DNA from: Actinoplanes sp. M2I2
Lineage (GTDB): Bacteria > Actinomycetota > Actinomycetes > Mycobacteriales > Micromonosporaceae
Assembly: GCF_023544445.1 (NCBI RefSeq)
Contig: NZ_JALPVJ010000002.1
Location: 248,001-312,000 of the forward strand
DNA length: 64,000 nucleotides
Direction of reading: 5' to 3'
The notes under the pieces are model-generated. The model saw only the letters and a program-made list of their open reading frames with translations. It was not told the DNA's origin and did no database searches. Of the stretch, positions 25,096 through 33,328 are shown piece by piece (positions within the stretch are counted from its first letter, which is position 1; the number at the start of each line of letters is the position of its first letter). Both the position numbers and the translations under genes were made by a program.

Positions 25096-25782
25096 ATGAC
25101 AATCACCTTCATCACCGGGGCCAACAAGAGCCTCGGCTTCGAGACCGCCCGCCGCCTGATCGACCTCGGCCACACCGTCGTGCTGGGCGCTCGGGACGTC
25201 GAGCGGGGAACCGTCGCGGCGGAGAAGCTGGGCGTCCGCTTCGTTCAGATCGACGTCACCGACGACGAGTCGGTCGCGGCGGCCGCCGCCGACGTCGAGC
25301 AGCACGAGGGCCGGGTCGACGTGCTGATCAACAACGCCGGCATCGCCGGCCCCTACGGCCCCCCGGACGTCGCCGGCATCCAGGCGGTCCTCGACGTCAA
25401 CGTGGTCGGCGTGGTGCGGACGACTATCGCCTTCCTGCCGTTGCTGCAGCGTTCGGACGACCCGGTCATCGTCAACGTGACCAGCGAGATGGGTTCGCTC
25501 GCGGCGACACATGACCCCGATCGGGCCGAGTCGCACGTGATCATGCCCGCTTACACGGCGTCGAAGGCGGCGCTGACCATGATGACGACCCAGTACGCCA
25601 AGGCCTACCCGGAGATCCGCATCAACGCGGCCGACCCCGGCTACACCGCCACGGAGTTCAACGGCCACTCCGGCCCGCAGACCGTGACCGAGGGCACCGA
25701 CGCGGTCGTCGCCCTGGCCACCGAGGGCCCGGGAAGCCGTTCCGGGCGGCTCGTCAACCGCGCGGGCGACATCGCGTTCTGA
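25096..25782 (+). CDS. Short-chain dehydrogenase/reductase
   Basis: 228-residue classical SDR. Cofactor motif TGANKSLGFE at the N-terminus with ARDVERG after strand 2 (NADPH-type), NNAG at LINNAGIAG, catalytic Ser in VTSEMGS, and YTASK as the YxxxK motif. It ends with the Pro-Gly (ADPGYTATEFN) loop. Length is normal. It diverges from the XRE-MmyB regulator. The substrate is unknown; it is a carbonyl reductase by class. Confidence 0.9.
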   Translation: MTITFITGANKSLGFETARRLIDLGHTVVLGARDVERGTVAAEKLGVRFVQIDVTDDESVAAAAADVEQHEGRVDVLINNAGIAGPYGPPDVAGIQAVLDVNVVGVVRTTIAFLPLLQRSDDPVIVNVTSEMGSLAATHDPDRAESHVIMPAYTASKAALTMMTTQYAKAYPEIRINAADPGYTATEFNGHSGPQTVTEGTDAVVALATEGPGSRSGRLVNRAGDIAF

Positions 25783-25790
25783 CCACGGCA

Positions 25791-25828
25791 AAGGCCTTCA
25801 GCGGATTTCGCCCGTCGCTGAAGGCCTT
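25791..25828. terminator. Bidirectional hairpin between convergent genes
   Basis: AAGGCCTTCAGCG (25791-25803) pairs perfectly with CGCTGAAGGCCTT (25816-25828), a 13-bp stem with a 12-nt loop. It starts 8 bp after the SDR stop and ends 9 bp before the SnoaL-like stop, so it can serve both genes. Confidence 0.85.
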
Positions 25829-25837
25829 GCGCGGGCG

Positions 25838-26161
25838 TCAGGCGGTGATGGTCATGCGGGTCACGTGTCCGTCGGCGACCTGGAACGTGAAGTGGCTCGG
25901 TCCGTTGAAACCGCCGCCGCCGACCACCGCGGTCACGACGTACGAGCCGTCCTTCTCCACCACCTCGGTGACATCGAAGGTGGCGTGCACGCCGATGTTC
26001 TCGCCGTCGCTCCACCCCTTGATCGCCTCGTGGCCCTGGAACGTGCGGCCCCAGTCGTCGACGACCGCGTCGTCGGCGAAGGCCGCGAGGAACGCGTCGG
26101 TGTCACCGGCGTTCGTCGCGTCGAAGAAGGCTTGAACCGGGGCGGGCAAGATCACGGCCAT
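25838..26161 (-). CDS. SnoaL-like (NTF2-fold) protein
   Basis: 107-residue single-domain protein: VQAFFDATNAGDTDAFLAAFADDAVVDDWGRTFQGHEAIKGW is the NTF2/SnoaL_2 start, followed by beta strands FDVTEVVEKDGSYVVTAVV and a final VTRMTITA. It lacks any extra domain. It is monocistronic and convergent with the SDR. Function unknown; members bind or isomerise small hydrophobic ligands. Confidence 0.8.
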   Translation of the reverse strand: MAVILPAPVQAFFDATNAGDTDAFLAAFADDAVVDDWGRTFQGHEAIKGWSDGENIGVHATFDVTEVVEKDGSYVVTAVVGGGGFNGPSHFTFQVADGHVTRMTITA

Positions 26162-26207
26162 GTCGACGAAGATAACCCGGGTCCGTCGGCGCCGGCCTGC
26201 GCTCAGC

Positions 26208-26224
26208 CATGACGATCAGTCATG
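26208..26224. repeat. Inverted repeat CATGAC-N5-GTCATG
   Basis: Perfect 6-bp arms at 26208-26213 and 26219-26224, in the 250-bp gap between the SnoaL-like gene and the glycosyltransferase, about 47 bp upstream of the SnoaL-like start. Probably regulatory. I see nothing else in this gap. Confidence 0.4.
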
Positions 26225-26412
26225 CCGCGACGGGCTTCGGCCGGACTCGGGCGATGCTGTCCAGGCGCCGGCGCCGAACTTGCCCGCGAAGGCGCCGAGA
26301 TTGCGGACGTTGAGTGCAGATTCGAGACCCGATACCCGATTCGCCAGGATAACCACCGATCCACCCCGAGCTACGGTCCCATCTGATTTCCCGTGATCAG
26401 ATCAGGAGTCCC

Positions 26413-27666
26413 GTGGCGAAGATCATCGTGGCCGCACCGCCGATCCCCGGCGAGGTCGGACCGTTGCTGCAGGTGGCCCGGGCGCTGGCCGATCGCGGAC
26501 ACCGCATCACCGTGCTGTCCGGCCCGTCGTTCCGGGCCGAGACGGAAGACGCCGGTCTCGCGTTCGCGCCGCTGGGCGGGGACGCCGACTACGACGTCCG
26601 GGAGATCAGTGCCGTACGCGGGGACGGTCTCCCGCCGGACGCCGAGGAACTGAACCACGGCTGGATCCGCGCCCTCGTCGATCCGATGCCGGACGAACAT
26701 CGAGCCCTGCAGGCGCTGCTCGAAGAGGATCCCGACCAGTACCTGATCAGCAGCGTCCTGTTCCTCGGTCTTCTGCCGATCAGATACGGGGTGCCCGGGC
26801 GCCAACCGCGGGGCTGGGTCGGGGTGAGCGTGATCGGGCTGGCCATCACCAGCGAGGACGCGACGTTCTACGGTCCCGTGCCGCTGGCCGGCGACGAGAA
26901 CGCGGTGAAGGTGGCCAACCGGGCGGCCAATGCCGTCTTCGCCGAGGTGTCGACGCCGACGCGGGAGCGGCTACGCGAACTCCTGCTGGACCTGGGCGCC
27001 GCCGAGCCGGTCACGGTCGCGTGGCCGGACGTCCTGTACACCGCACCGGACGCCGTGGCGGCGCTGACCGTGCCCGGCTTCGAATTCCACCGCGGTGATC
27101 TGCCCGGCACCATCCATCTGGTCGGCGCCCTGCCCCCGCTGCCGGCGAGAAGCTGGGATGCGCCCGCCTGGTGGGCCGACCTGGACGGCTCGCGCCCGGT
27201 GGTGGTGGTGGTCACCTCGCAGCTGGTCGAGCCCACGCTCCTCGGCCTCGCCGACCGGGACGTCACGGTCGTGGCCGCGCTGGGTGGCGCGGACCCGGAA
27301 TCGCTGTCGATCCCGCTGCCGGCCAACGCCCGGGTGGCGAGCCACCTCCCGTTCGAGGCGCTGCTGCCCAGGACGGCTGTCCTGATCACCGACGGCGGCA
27401 TCGTCGGCATTCAGCAGGCTCTCGCGGCCGGCGTACCGGTGATCGTCGGTGGCGACACCGAGGACCAGCCGGCCAACGCGACCCGCGTCGCTCACCACCA
27501 GCTGGGCGTCGACCTGCGGACCGGGAACCCGGCTCCGGAGGCCGTCGCCCGGGCCGTCACCGAGGTGCTGGGAAGTCCGGACATCCGCGAGAACGTCACC
27601 CGGCTGGCCAAGGTCTATGCCCAGCACGACCCGATCGAGGAGATCGAACGCCTGGCTGTCGGCTGA
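26413..27666 (+). CDS. GT1-like glycosyltransferase with altered catalytic positions
   Basis: 417-residue protein with the GT-B arrangement of UGT/MGT macrolide-type glycosyltransferases: N-terminal KIIVAAPPIPGEVGPLLQVARALADRGHRITVLSG, and C-terminal nucleotide-binding region ending ITDGGIVGIQQALAAGVPVIVGGDTEDQPANATRV. Two usual His residues are absent. The N-terminal GHxxP His is Glu (PGEVGP), and the His of the donor-binding HGG is Asp (TDGG). It may be inactive, have different chemistry, or be a lectin-like homologue. The GTG start has AGGAG upstream. It has no operon partners. Confidence 0.8.
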   Translation: MAKIIVAAPPIPGEVGPLLQVARALADRGHRITVLSGPSFRAETEDAGLAFAPLGGDADYDVREISAVRGDGLPPDAEELNHGWIRALVDPMPDEHRALQALLEEDPDQYLISSVLFLGLLPIRYGVPGRQPRGWVGVSVIGLAITSEDATFYGPVPLAGDENAVKVANRAANAVFAEVSTPTRERLRELLLDLGAAEPVTVAWPDVLYTAPDAVAALTVPGFEFHRGDLPGTIHLVGALPPLPARSWDAPAWWADLDGSRPVVVVVTSQLVEPTLLGLADRDVTVVAALGGADPESLSIPLPANARVASHLPFEALLPRTAVLITDGGIVGIQQALAAGVPVIVGGDTEDQPANATRVAHHQLGVDLRTGNPAPEAVARAVTEVLGSPDIRENVTRLAKVYAQHDPIEEIERLAVG

Positions 27667-27804
27667 ACCGAGCCCGCCCCTCCGGTCGCCGGGCCGGGCC
27701 GGACGCCGAACGTGATTCGGCCACGACCGGCGTAATGACGAATTTTCCGTATGACGTTCAGAAAGTGATCGGTGAAGTCGGCCGTGCGGTTAGCTTTTGC
27801 TCCC

Positions 27805-28236
27805 GTGTCTACCCAATCAGAAGTCGAACGGCCGGCGACCAAGCTCGTCGTCGTGGTCGACGAAACCCTCGCCATCGGTCCCGCGGTCAACGCCGCCACC
27901 GTCCTCGGGCTCGCTGTCGGCGCCCGGCTCACCGAGTCCCTCGGCGCCGACGGCAAGGACGCCTCGGGCGGAGTGCACCTGGGCCTGAACACCCATCCCG
28001 TGCCGGTCGTGACGGCCGGCCGGGAGCAGTTGCGCGAGTTGCACCGCAAGTCCACCGAGCGGCCGGACCTGCTCGTCGTCGGCTTCAACGAGGTCGCCCG
28101 GCAGGCCCGCGTCTACGAGGACTACCTGGCGACGCTGGCCGAGACGCCGGCCGAGGACATCGACTACGCCGGGGTGGCCGTGTTCGGTCCGCGCAACCGG
28201 GTCACCGCGCTGACGAAGCGGTTCCCGCTGCTGTGA
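27805..28236 (+). CDS. DUF2000 family protein
   Basis: 143-residue protein resembling DUF2000: KLVVVVDETLAIGPAVNAATVLGLAVGARL at the start and the conserved DYAGVAVFGPRNRVTALTKRFPLL end. No catalytic function is established for the family. The GTG at 27805 follows TAGCTT by about 8 nt and has no ribosome-binding site, suggesting a leaderless transcript. Its stop overlaps the permease GTG (28233-28236), and an Lrp gene follows the permease, so an amino-acid-related role is likely. Confidence 0.75.
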   Translation: MSTQSEVERPATKLVVVVDETLAIGPAVNAATVLGLAVGARLTESLGADGKDASGGVHLGLNTHPVPVVTAGREQLRELHRKSTERPDLLVVGFNEVARQARVYEDYLATLAETPAEDIDYAGVAVFGPRNRVTALTKRFPLL

Positions 28237-29549
28237 CGACGAATCTGGCACCGCCGCAGACGCCGGAGCCGGTGACCGAACGGCACCGGCTGGGGATCGT
28301 CGCGGGCACCGCGCTCTTCGTCGGCGCTGTCCTCGGGCCCGGGGTGATGGTGCTGCCGGCGATGGCCGCCAAGGCCGCCGGTCCGGCGTCGATCGTGGCC
28401 TGGGTCGTGCTGCTGGTGTTCAGCGTGCCGGTGGCGGCCACGTTCGCGGCCCTGGGCGCCCGGCATCCCGACGGCGGCGGGGTCGCCACCTTCGTGACCC
28501 GGGCCTTCGGTCCGCGGTTCGCCGTCCCGGTCGGCTGGTGGTTCTATTTCCTGGTGCCGGTCGGGGTGCTGGCCGGTGTGCTGGTGGGCGGCGAGTACGT
28601 CGCGGCGGCGCTCGGCGCCGGCCGGGGCGCCGCCCTGGCGATCGGGGTGGCGATCCTCGCGGCCGCCTTCGGCGCCAACTACGTGGGGCTGCGCCTGACC
28701 GGCCGGGTCCAGGTGGTGATGGTCTCGGTGCTGGCCGTTCTCCTGCTGGTCACGGTCATCGCCGCGGCCCCGGCGAGCCGTCCGGCCAACTTCACCCCGT
28801 TCGCCCCGCACGGCTGGGCGGCGGTCGGAACAGCCGCGACCGTGCTCTTCTTCGCCTTCTCGGGCTGGGAGGCGGCCAGCCACCTCTCGGCCGAGTTCCG
28901 CGATCCGCGCCGCCACCTGCCGCGGGCCACCGGGCTGACGCTGGCGCTCGTCACGGTGCTCTACCTGGCGCTCGCCGTCACCACCATCGGCGTTCTCGGC
29001 CCCGCCGCCGGGACCACGGCGGTGCCGCTGAGCCTGTTGCTGGAGACCGCGTTCGGCCCGGCCGGGCGGGCTGCCACCGCCGTCGCGGCCGTGTTCCTCA
29101 GCTTCATCGCCGTGAACACCTACCTCGCCGGCGCGGCCCGGCTGGGGGCGGCGCTGGGGCGGGACGGCGGACTGCCGCGCGCGCTGGCCAAGGGCGGCGC
29201 CGCGGGTGACGTGCCGCGGCGCAGCCTCACCGTCCAGCTGGCCCTGTGCGCGATCGTCGTCGTGGTCACGGTCGTGTTCACCGTCGAGCTGGACACCCTC
29301 CTGCGGGTCACCTCGGCCTGTCTCGCGGCCGTCTCCTTCGCCGGGATGGCGGCCGCCCTGCGGCTGCTGCCGAAACGCTCCGCCGTCTGGTATGGCGCGG
29401 CGGCCGGCCTGGTGTTCACCGCGCTGATCCTGGCGTTCTGCGGCGTTCTCCTGGTCGTTCCGGCGGTGCTGGGAGTCGGCGCGTACCTCACTGTCCGGTC
29501 CCGGCCGGGCCGCAAGGACGAGAGGGTCACGGGTCCAGGGGCTCGATGA
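28233..29549 (+). CDS. APC-superfamily amino acid permease (YjeH-like)
   Basis: 438-residue membrane protein with about 12 hydrophobic segments. The first has GTALFVGAVLGPGVMVLPAMAAKAAGP, the unwound helix-1 substrate motif of APC transporters; the sequence resembles YjeH, an exporter of Met and branched-chain amino acids. It is translationally coupled to the DUF2000 gene (GTGA overlap). Its 3' end overlaps the convergent Lrp gene by 23 bp. Export rather than import is an inference from the YjeH resemblance and the Lrp neighbour. Confidence 0.85.
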   Translation: MTTNLAPPQTPEPVTERHRLGIVAGTALFVGAVLGPGVMVLPAMAAKAAGPASIVAWVVLLVFSVPVAATFAALGARHPDGGGVATFVTRAFGPRFAVPVGWWFYFLVPVGVLAGVLVGGEYVAAALGAGRGAALAIGVAILAAAFGANYVGLRLTGRVQVVMVSVLAVLLLVTVIAAAPASRPANFTPFAPHGWAAVGTAATVLFFAFSGWEAASHLSAEFRDPRRHLPRATGLTLALVTVLYLALAVTTIGVLGPAAGTTAVPLSLLLETAFGPAGRAATAVAAVFLSFIAVNTYLAGAARLGAALGRDGGLPRALAKGGAAGDVPRRSLTVQLALCAIVVVVTVVFTVELDTLLRVTSACLAAVSFAGMAAALRLLPKRSAVWYGAAAGLVFTALILAFCGVLLVVPAVLGVGAYLTVRSRPGRKDERVTGPGAR

Positions 29550-29985
29550 CCGCTTTACGGGTGTGCTGATAGATGACGGAGCTCCGGAAGCCGGCGATCT
29601 CCCGGCGTCCGCTGAACTTGTCCATGAGGAAGGCGTGCAGACTGTCCACATCGGGCACTCCGACGTGGACGAGGAAGTCGTCGCCGCCGGCCACGACGAA
29701 CACCGACAGCACCTCGGGCAGGGCCATGGCGTACGCCTTGAAGCCCTCGATGACGGTGCGGCTCAACGGCCGGACCTGCACGTGCAGCAGCGCCTGGACG
29801 CCGCGGTTGAGGGCGGCGAGATCGACCTCCGCGTGGAATCCGGTGATGACGCCGCGATCGCGCAGCGACCGGACCCGTTCCAGGCAGGTCGAGGGGGCGA
29901 TGCCGACCGCCCGGGCCAGCTCCCGGTTGGTCTGGCGGGCCTGGGTCTGCAGGTTGGCGACGATCGCCGCGTCAATGTCGTCCAC
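29527..29985 (-). CDS. Lrp/AsnC-family regulator
   Basis: 152-residue regulator: N-terminal DDIDAAIVANLQTQARQTNRELARAVGIAPSTCLERVRSLRDRGVITGFHAEVD is the Lrp helix-turn-helix, followed by the RAM/ACT-like domain (VFVVAGGDDFLVHVGVPDVDSL) that binds amino acids and forms octamers. The GTG at 29985 has AGGA upstream. It is convergent with the amino-acid permease and is the obvious candidate to sense its substrate. It starts 19 bp after the KDPG aldolase stop on the same strand, so read-through is possible. Confidence 0.92.
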   Translation of the reverse strand: MDDIDAAIVANLQTQARQTNRELARAVGIAPSTCLERVRSLRDRGVITGFHAEVDLAALNRGVQALLHVQVRPLSRTVIEGFKAYAMALPEVLSVFVVAGGDDFLVHVGVPDVDSLHAFLMDKFSGRREIAGFRSSVIYQHTRKAVIEPLDP

Positions 29986-30004
29986 GGTCGGTGATCCTAC
30001 GCAA

Positions 30005-30670
30005 TCATCGAACGTCCGGCGGGATCGAAGCGCGATGACCGATCGGATGATCTGATCTGCCGACCGCGCGGAGCATGGCAGCGACCCGGGCGGCCGCCTG
30101 TTCGGGCCCTCCCTCGGTCAGTGCCGCGCCGACTCCGCACGCGACCGCCCCGGCCTCGATCCACTCCGGCGCGGAGCTGGGGCTGACCCCACCGGTGGGC
30201 ACCAGCGGCGCGTACGGGACGGCGGCCAGAACCGCCCGCACCCAGTCCGGGCCCAGCGACGCCGCCGGGAAGATCTTCACGGCGTCGGCGCCCAGCTCGA
30301 GCGCCTCCATCACCTCGGTGACCGTGCCGGCGCCGGGGATCACCGGCACGCCGTGGCGGTGCCCGGCCCGGATGACGTCGGACCGCACGTTCGGCGTCAC
30401 GAGGAAGCGGGCCCCGGCTCGGACGGCGGCCCCGGCGGCCGCGGCGTCCAGGACGGTGCCGGCGCCGATCACTGTGTGGGCGGGCGCCGTGGAGGCCAGG
30501 TCCCCGATGATGTCCAGCGCTCCCGGCGTCGTGAGCGTGACCTCCAACGTGTGCAGCCCGGCGTCCAGGAACGCCTGGGCGGTCTGCCGGGCGGCGGTCA
30601 CCTCGGTGCCGCGGACGATGCCGATGATGTGTTGGGCGGTCAGCGCAGCCACCGTTTCCCAGCGATACAC
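30005..30670 (-). CDS. KDPG aldolase (Eda-like)
   Basis: 221-residue class I aldolase of the KDPG/KHG family. It cleaves 2-keto-3-deoxy-6-phosphogluconate (or -galactonate) to pyruvate and glyceraldehyde-3-phosphate. Visible: LEVTLTTPGAL (substrate Glu and Thr), VIGAGTVLD, VTPNV, VIPGAGT, and VKIFPAASLG with the Schiff-base Lys. The chosen GTG 30670 has GAGG 6 nt upstream; GTG 30652 is an alternative giving 215 residues. It diverges from the KDG kinase across an operator, so the two consecutive enzymes share control. Confidence 0.92.
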   Translation of the reverse strand: MYRWETVAALTAQHIIGIVRGTEVTAARQTAQAFLDAGLHTLEVTLTTPGALDIIGDLASTAPAHTVIGAGTVLDAAAAGAAVRAGARFLVTPNVRSDVIRAGHRHGVPVIPGAGTVTEVMEALELGADAVKIFPAASLGPDWVRAVLAAVPYAPLVPTGGVSPSSAPEWIEAGAVACGVGAALTEGGPEQAAARVAAMLRAVGRSDHPIGHRASIPPDVR

Positions 30671-30681
30671 GCGGTGCCTCG

Positions 30682-30709
30682 ATTCGTATATGCGAATGCT
30701 GTTTACATT
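30682..30709. promoter_or_regulatory. Operator and promoter between aldolase and kinase genes
   Basis: ATTCGTATATGCGAAT (30682-30697) is a near-perfect palindrome, followed by GCTGTTTACATT (30698-30709). The same operator-plus-12-mer arrangement occurs at 39815-39842. TACATT (30704-30709) is a candidate -10 for the kinase. On the minus strand CATAAT (30707-30712) could be the -10 for the aldolase, placing the palindrome just after that start. The IclR protein at 46346 is the likely ligand. Confidence 0.78.
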
Positions 30710-30774
30710 ATGGGGTGCACCGGCCACCATCGACGCATGTGTTCAGTGAAGGTGATGCGGGTGGGGCGGCGCCG

Positions 30775-31731
30775 ATGACGGATGTTGTGACGATGGGCGA
30801 GACCATGGCGGTGATGTCCGGCACCGGGGTGGGCCCGCTGCGCCATGAATCCACCCTGCGGCTGGGGGTGGCCGGCGCCGAGGCGACCGTGGCGATCGGT
30901 CTCCGGCGCCTCGGGGTTCCGGCCGCCTACCTCGGCCGGGTCGGCGACGACGAGCTCGGCCGCGCGGTCCTCATGCGCCTGCGCGGGGAGGGCGTCGACG
31001 TGGAATTCGTGCGGGTGGACCCGGAAGCCGCCACCGGGCTGATGGTCAAGGAGCGCCGCACCACCAAGGTGAGCCGGGTCCGGTATTACCGCACCGGCAG
31101 CGCGGGGTCGCGGCTCGCCCCGGCCGACGTCCCGGAGAGCCTCGTCGTCGGGGCGCGGGTCCTGCATGTCACCGGCATCACGGCGGCGCTGAGCGACTCC
31201 TGCCGGGAGGCCGTGCGACTCGGGATGGACCTGGCCAAGGCGCACGGGGTCCTGGTCTCGCTCGACTACAACTACCGGGCCGCGCTGTGGCCGCCGGAGG
31301 AGGCCCGGGAGGTGCTGCGCGATCTGACCTCGTACGCCGATGTGGTCTTCGCCGGCGACGACGAGGCCCGCATGGTCGCCGACCTCGGGCTCGCGGCCAC
31401 CCCGGAGGAGACCCTGCACGCCTTCGCCTCGCTCGGCGCCGGCCAGGTGGTGGTCAAGCTGGGCGCCCAGGGAGCCCTGGGGCTGGCCGACGGCACCGTG
31501 TCGCGAGTGCCGGCGATCCCGATCGAGGTGCTGGATCCGGTCGGCGCGGGTGACGCGTTCGCCGCCGGATATCTCGCCGCCCTGCTGCGCGGTGAGTCGT
31601 TCGAGCAACGGCTGCGCTGGGGTTCGCGGCTGGGGGCGTTCGCGGTCGCGTCGTCCGGCGACTGGGAGGGGCTGCCCCTGCTCGACGAGCTCGGGCTGCT
31701 CGACCGGGCCGACGGGGACGTGCTGCGCTGA
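30775..31731 (+). CDS. PfkB-family 2-keto-3-deoxygluconate-type kinase
   Basis: 318-residue ribokinase-fold kinase. It begins MTDVVTMGETMAVM, the KdgK-like start, with a lid region RLGVAGAEATVAIGLRRLG. The catalytic anion-hole motif is LDPVGAGDAFAAGYLAALL with the base Asp in GAGD. It should phosphorylate a 2-keto-3-deoxy sugar acid, giving the substrate of the divergent aldolase. The ATG at 30775 leaves a leader of about 60 nt from the proposed promoter. Exact stereochemistry (gluconate or galactonate) cannot be read. Confidence 0.88.
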   Translation: MTDVVTMGETMAVMSGTGVGPLRHESTLRLGVAGAEATVAIGLRRLGVPAAYLGRVGDDELGRAVLMRLRGEGVDVEFVRVDPEAATGLMVKERRTTKVSRVRYYRTGSAGSRLAPADVPESLVVGARVLHVTGITAALSDSCREAVRLGMDLAKAHGVLVSLDYNYRAALWPPEEAREVLRDLTSYADVVFAGDDEARMVADLGLAATPEETLHAFASLGAGQVVVKLGAQGALGLADGTVSRVPAIPIEVLDPVGAGDAFAAGYLAALLRGESFEQRLRWGSRLGAFAVASSGDWEGLPLLDELGLLDRADGDVLR

Positions 31732-31746
31732 GCCGGACCCGCCGGA

Positions 31747-31772
31747 CGCACCCTCGCTGTCCCGGGGGTGCG
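31747..31772. terminator. Hairpin between convergent kinase and glycosidase genes
   Basis: CGCACCC (31747-31753) pairs with GGGTGCG (31766-31772) over a 12-nt loop in the 53-bp gap between the two stops. A modest stem without a T-run. Confidence 0.5.
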
Positions 31773-31784
31773 CCCGGCGCCGTC

Positions 31785-33317
31785 TCACGGCGTGGTGACC
31801 GAGACGTTGTCGAAGGCGGCGTGCCCGGTCGAGGCCGTGGTCTGCAGGCCGACGTAACTGGCCGCGGGCTGCAGGGAGCTGTCGGTCGCCGACGCCACCA
31901 GCCGGCCGTTGTCGTACAGCGAGACGGTCGTGCCCTTCACTTCCAGGCGCAGCCGGTACGTGGTCCCGGCGCTGGTCTCGGTGTCCGAGCCCACGCCGGT
32001 CAGCTTGGTGTTGGCCCCGTCGACCAGCTTGCCGATCGCGTATTTGTTGCCCCACGAGGCGATGCCGGCGTAGTAGTAGTTCCTCCGGTCGGTGTACCGG
32101 GCCAGCAGCACGTTGTCGCGCTCGGCCGGGGTGGTCTCCATCGGGGTGACCTCGGCCGCGACCGAGTAGTCGCGGGCCTTGACCAACCGGTTGCCCTGCA
32201 ACGTCTGCAGGTGCCCGGCCGGCGCGTTGCCGAGCGACTGGGCCTTGCCGTTGCGGACCTCGAACGACGCCCCGTTGGGGATGTCGGGGCCCTGCGCCAT
32301 GGCCCACTTCGACGGGTCGATGATCGGCACGCTGGGGCTCCACTTGGCCAGGTTGATGGTCTCGTTCCAGCCGGGCCGGTGGTTCTTGGTGTTGTACCAG
32401 ACCCAGTCCGCGCCGTTGACGTTGACCGGGAACTGCCGATAGATCATCGAGTCCTCGACCCCGCCGGCCACGCCGAGGTCGAGCGTCATCGTCGACCGGT
32501 CGAGGTTCCAGCGGATGCCGTCGGGGGAGGTCAGCCGGCCCCCTCGGGACGGGTAGTCGTCCTGCCATCCGACCACGACCATCTGGTACGTGCCGTCGGC
32601 CATCTTGCGCACGTTGGGCCCGCCGATGCCGAGGCTGGCCCAGCCGCCGTCGTTCATCGGCCGGATGAGCGGGTTGGCCGGCGACTTGGTCCACGGCCCG
32701 CGCGGGTTGGTGGCGGTGGCGTAGCAGATGAACTCGGGCTCGCCGCCGGCCGACGCGATCTTCCCGGCGGTGTACCACATCTTCCAGACGCGTTCCTGGG
32801 CGTCGTACAGCAGTGACGAGTTGTAGATCCAGTTGTCTTCCCAGGCTTCGGTGATGTCCAGCACCACGCCGAACTTGCGCCACGGCCCGGCCGGGTCGGT
32901 GGCCTCGGCGTAGTGCACCCGGCCGACGCCGTCGGTGCCGACCCCGAAGTACGTCATGTGCCAGGTGCCGTTGCGGTAGACCACGCTCGGCTGGTTGAGG
33001 GCGCCGCCCTCGGTCGGCAACGTCTGGCTGACCACCGGATCGGTCTTCTTCGTCCAGTGCTCGCCGTCATCGCTGGTGGCGTAGCCGATGTTGGTCAGGG
33101 AGCCGTACCACATCTTGAACTTCGGGCCGCCTCCCGTCGCGTACACGAGAGTCGGATCCTGCATCAGGGTGCTCTCCCACGGCAGCGACTTGGCCACCAC
33201 GACGCCGTGGCGGTTCCAGCCGGGGATGTTGCCGAAGGAATCGGTGAAGACGGGGGCGGCCTTCGGGGCCGGCACGAAGCCGACCAGGAGGGCGACGACG
33301 GCGGACACAGCTTGCAT
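31785..33317 (-). CDS. Secreted GH43-like beta-propeller glycosidase with C-terminal lectin-like domain
   Basis: 510-residue protein. Residues 1-20 look like a signal peptide (MQAVSAVVALLVGFVPAPKAAP). Residues about 25-330 show repeated propeller blades typical of GH43-type folds (QDPTLVYATGGG, GYATSDDGEHW, NQPSVVYRNGTWHMTYFG, NSSLLYDAQERVWKMWY). The last about 170 residues form a concanavalin-like/DUF1080-type sandwich (RDYSVAAEVTPM, YYAGIASWGNKYAIGKL, YRLRLEVKGTTVSLYDNGRLVA). It starts 11 bp after the GH51-like gene. It probably removes side-chain sugars from a plant or fungal glycan. The family assignment within the five-bladed propellers is uncertain. Confidence 0.72.
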   Translation of the reverse strand: MQAVSAVVALLVGFVPAPKAAPVFTDSFGNIPGWNRHGVVVAKSLPWESTLMQDPTLVYATGGGPKFKMWYGSLTNIGYATSDDGEHWTKKTDPVVSQTLPTEGGALNQPSVVYRNGTWHMTYFGVGTDGVGRVHYAEATDPAGPWRKFGVVLDITEAWEDNWIYNSSLLYDAQERVWKMWYTAGKIASAGGEPEFICYATATNPRGPWTKSPANPLIRPMNDGGWASLGIGGPNVRKMADGTYQMVVVGWQDDYPSRGGRLTSPDGIRWNLDRSTMTLDLGVAGGVEDSMIYRQFPVNVNGADWVWYNTKNHRPGWNETINLAKWSPSVPIIDPSKWAMAQGPDIPNGASFEVRNGKAQSLGNAPAGHLQTLQGNRLVKARDYSVAAEVTPMETTPAERDNVLLARYTDRRNYYYAGIASWGNKYAIGKLVDGANTKLTGVGSDTETSAGTTYRLRLEVKGTTVSLYDNGRLVASATDSSLQPAASYVGLQTTASTGHAAFDNVSVTTP

Positions 33318-33328
33318 GGGGGCTCCGA

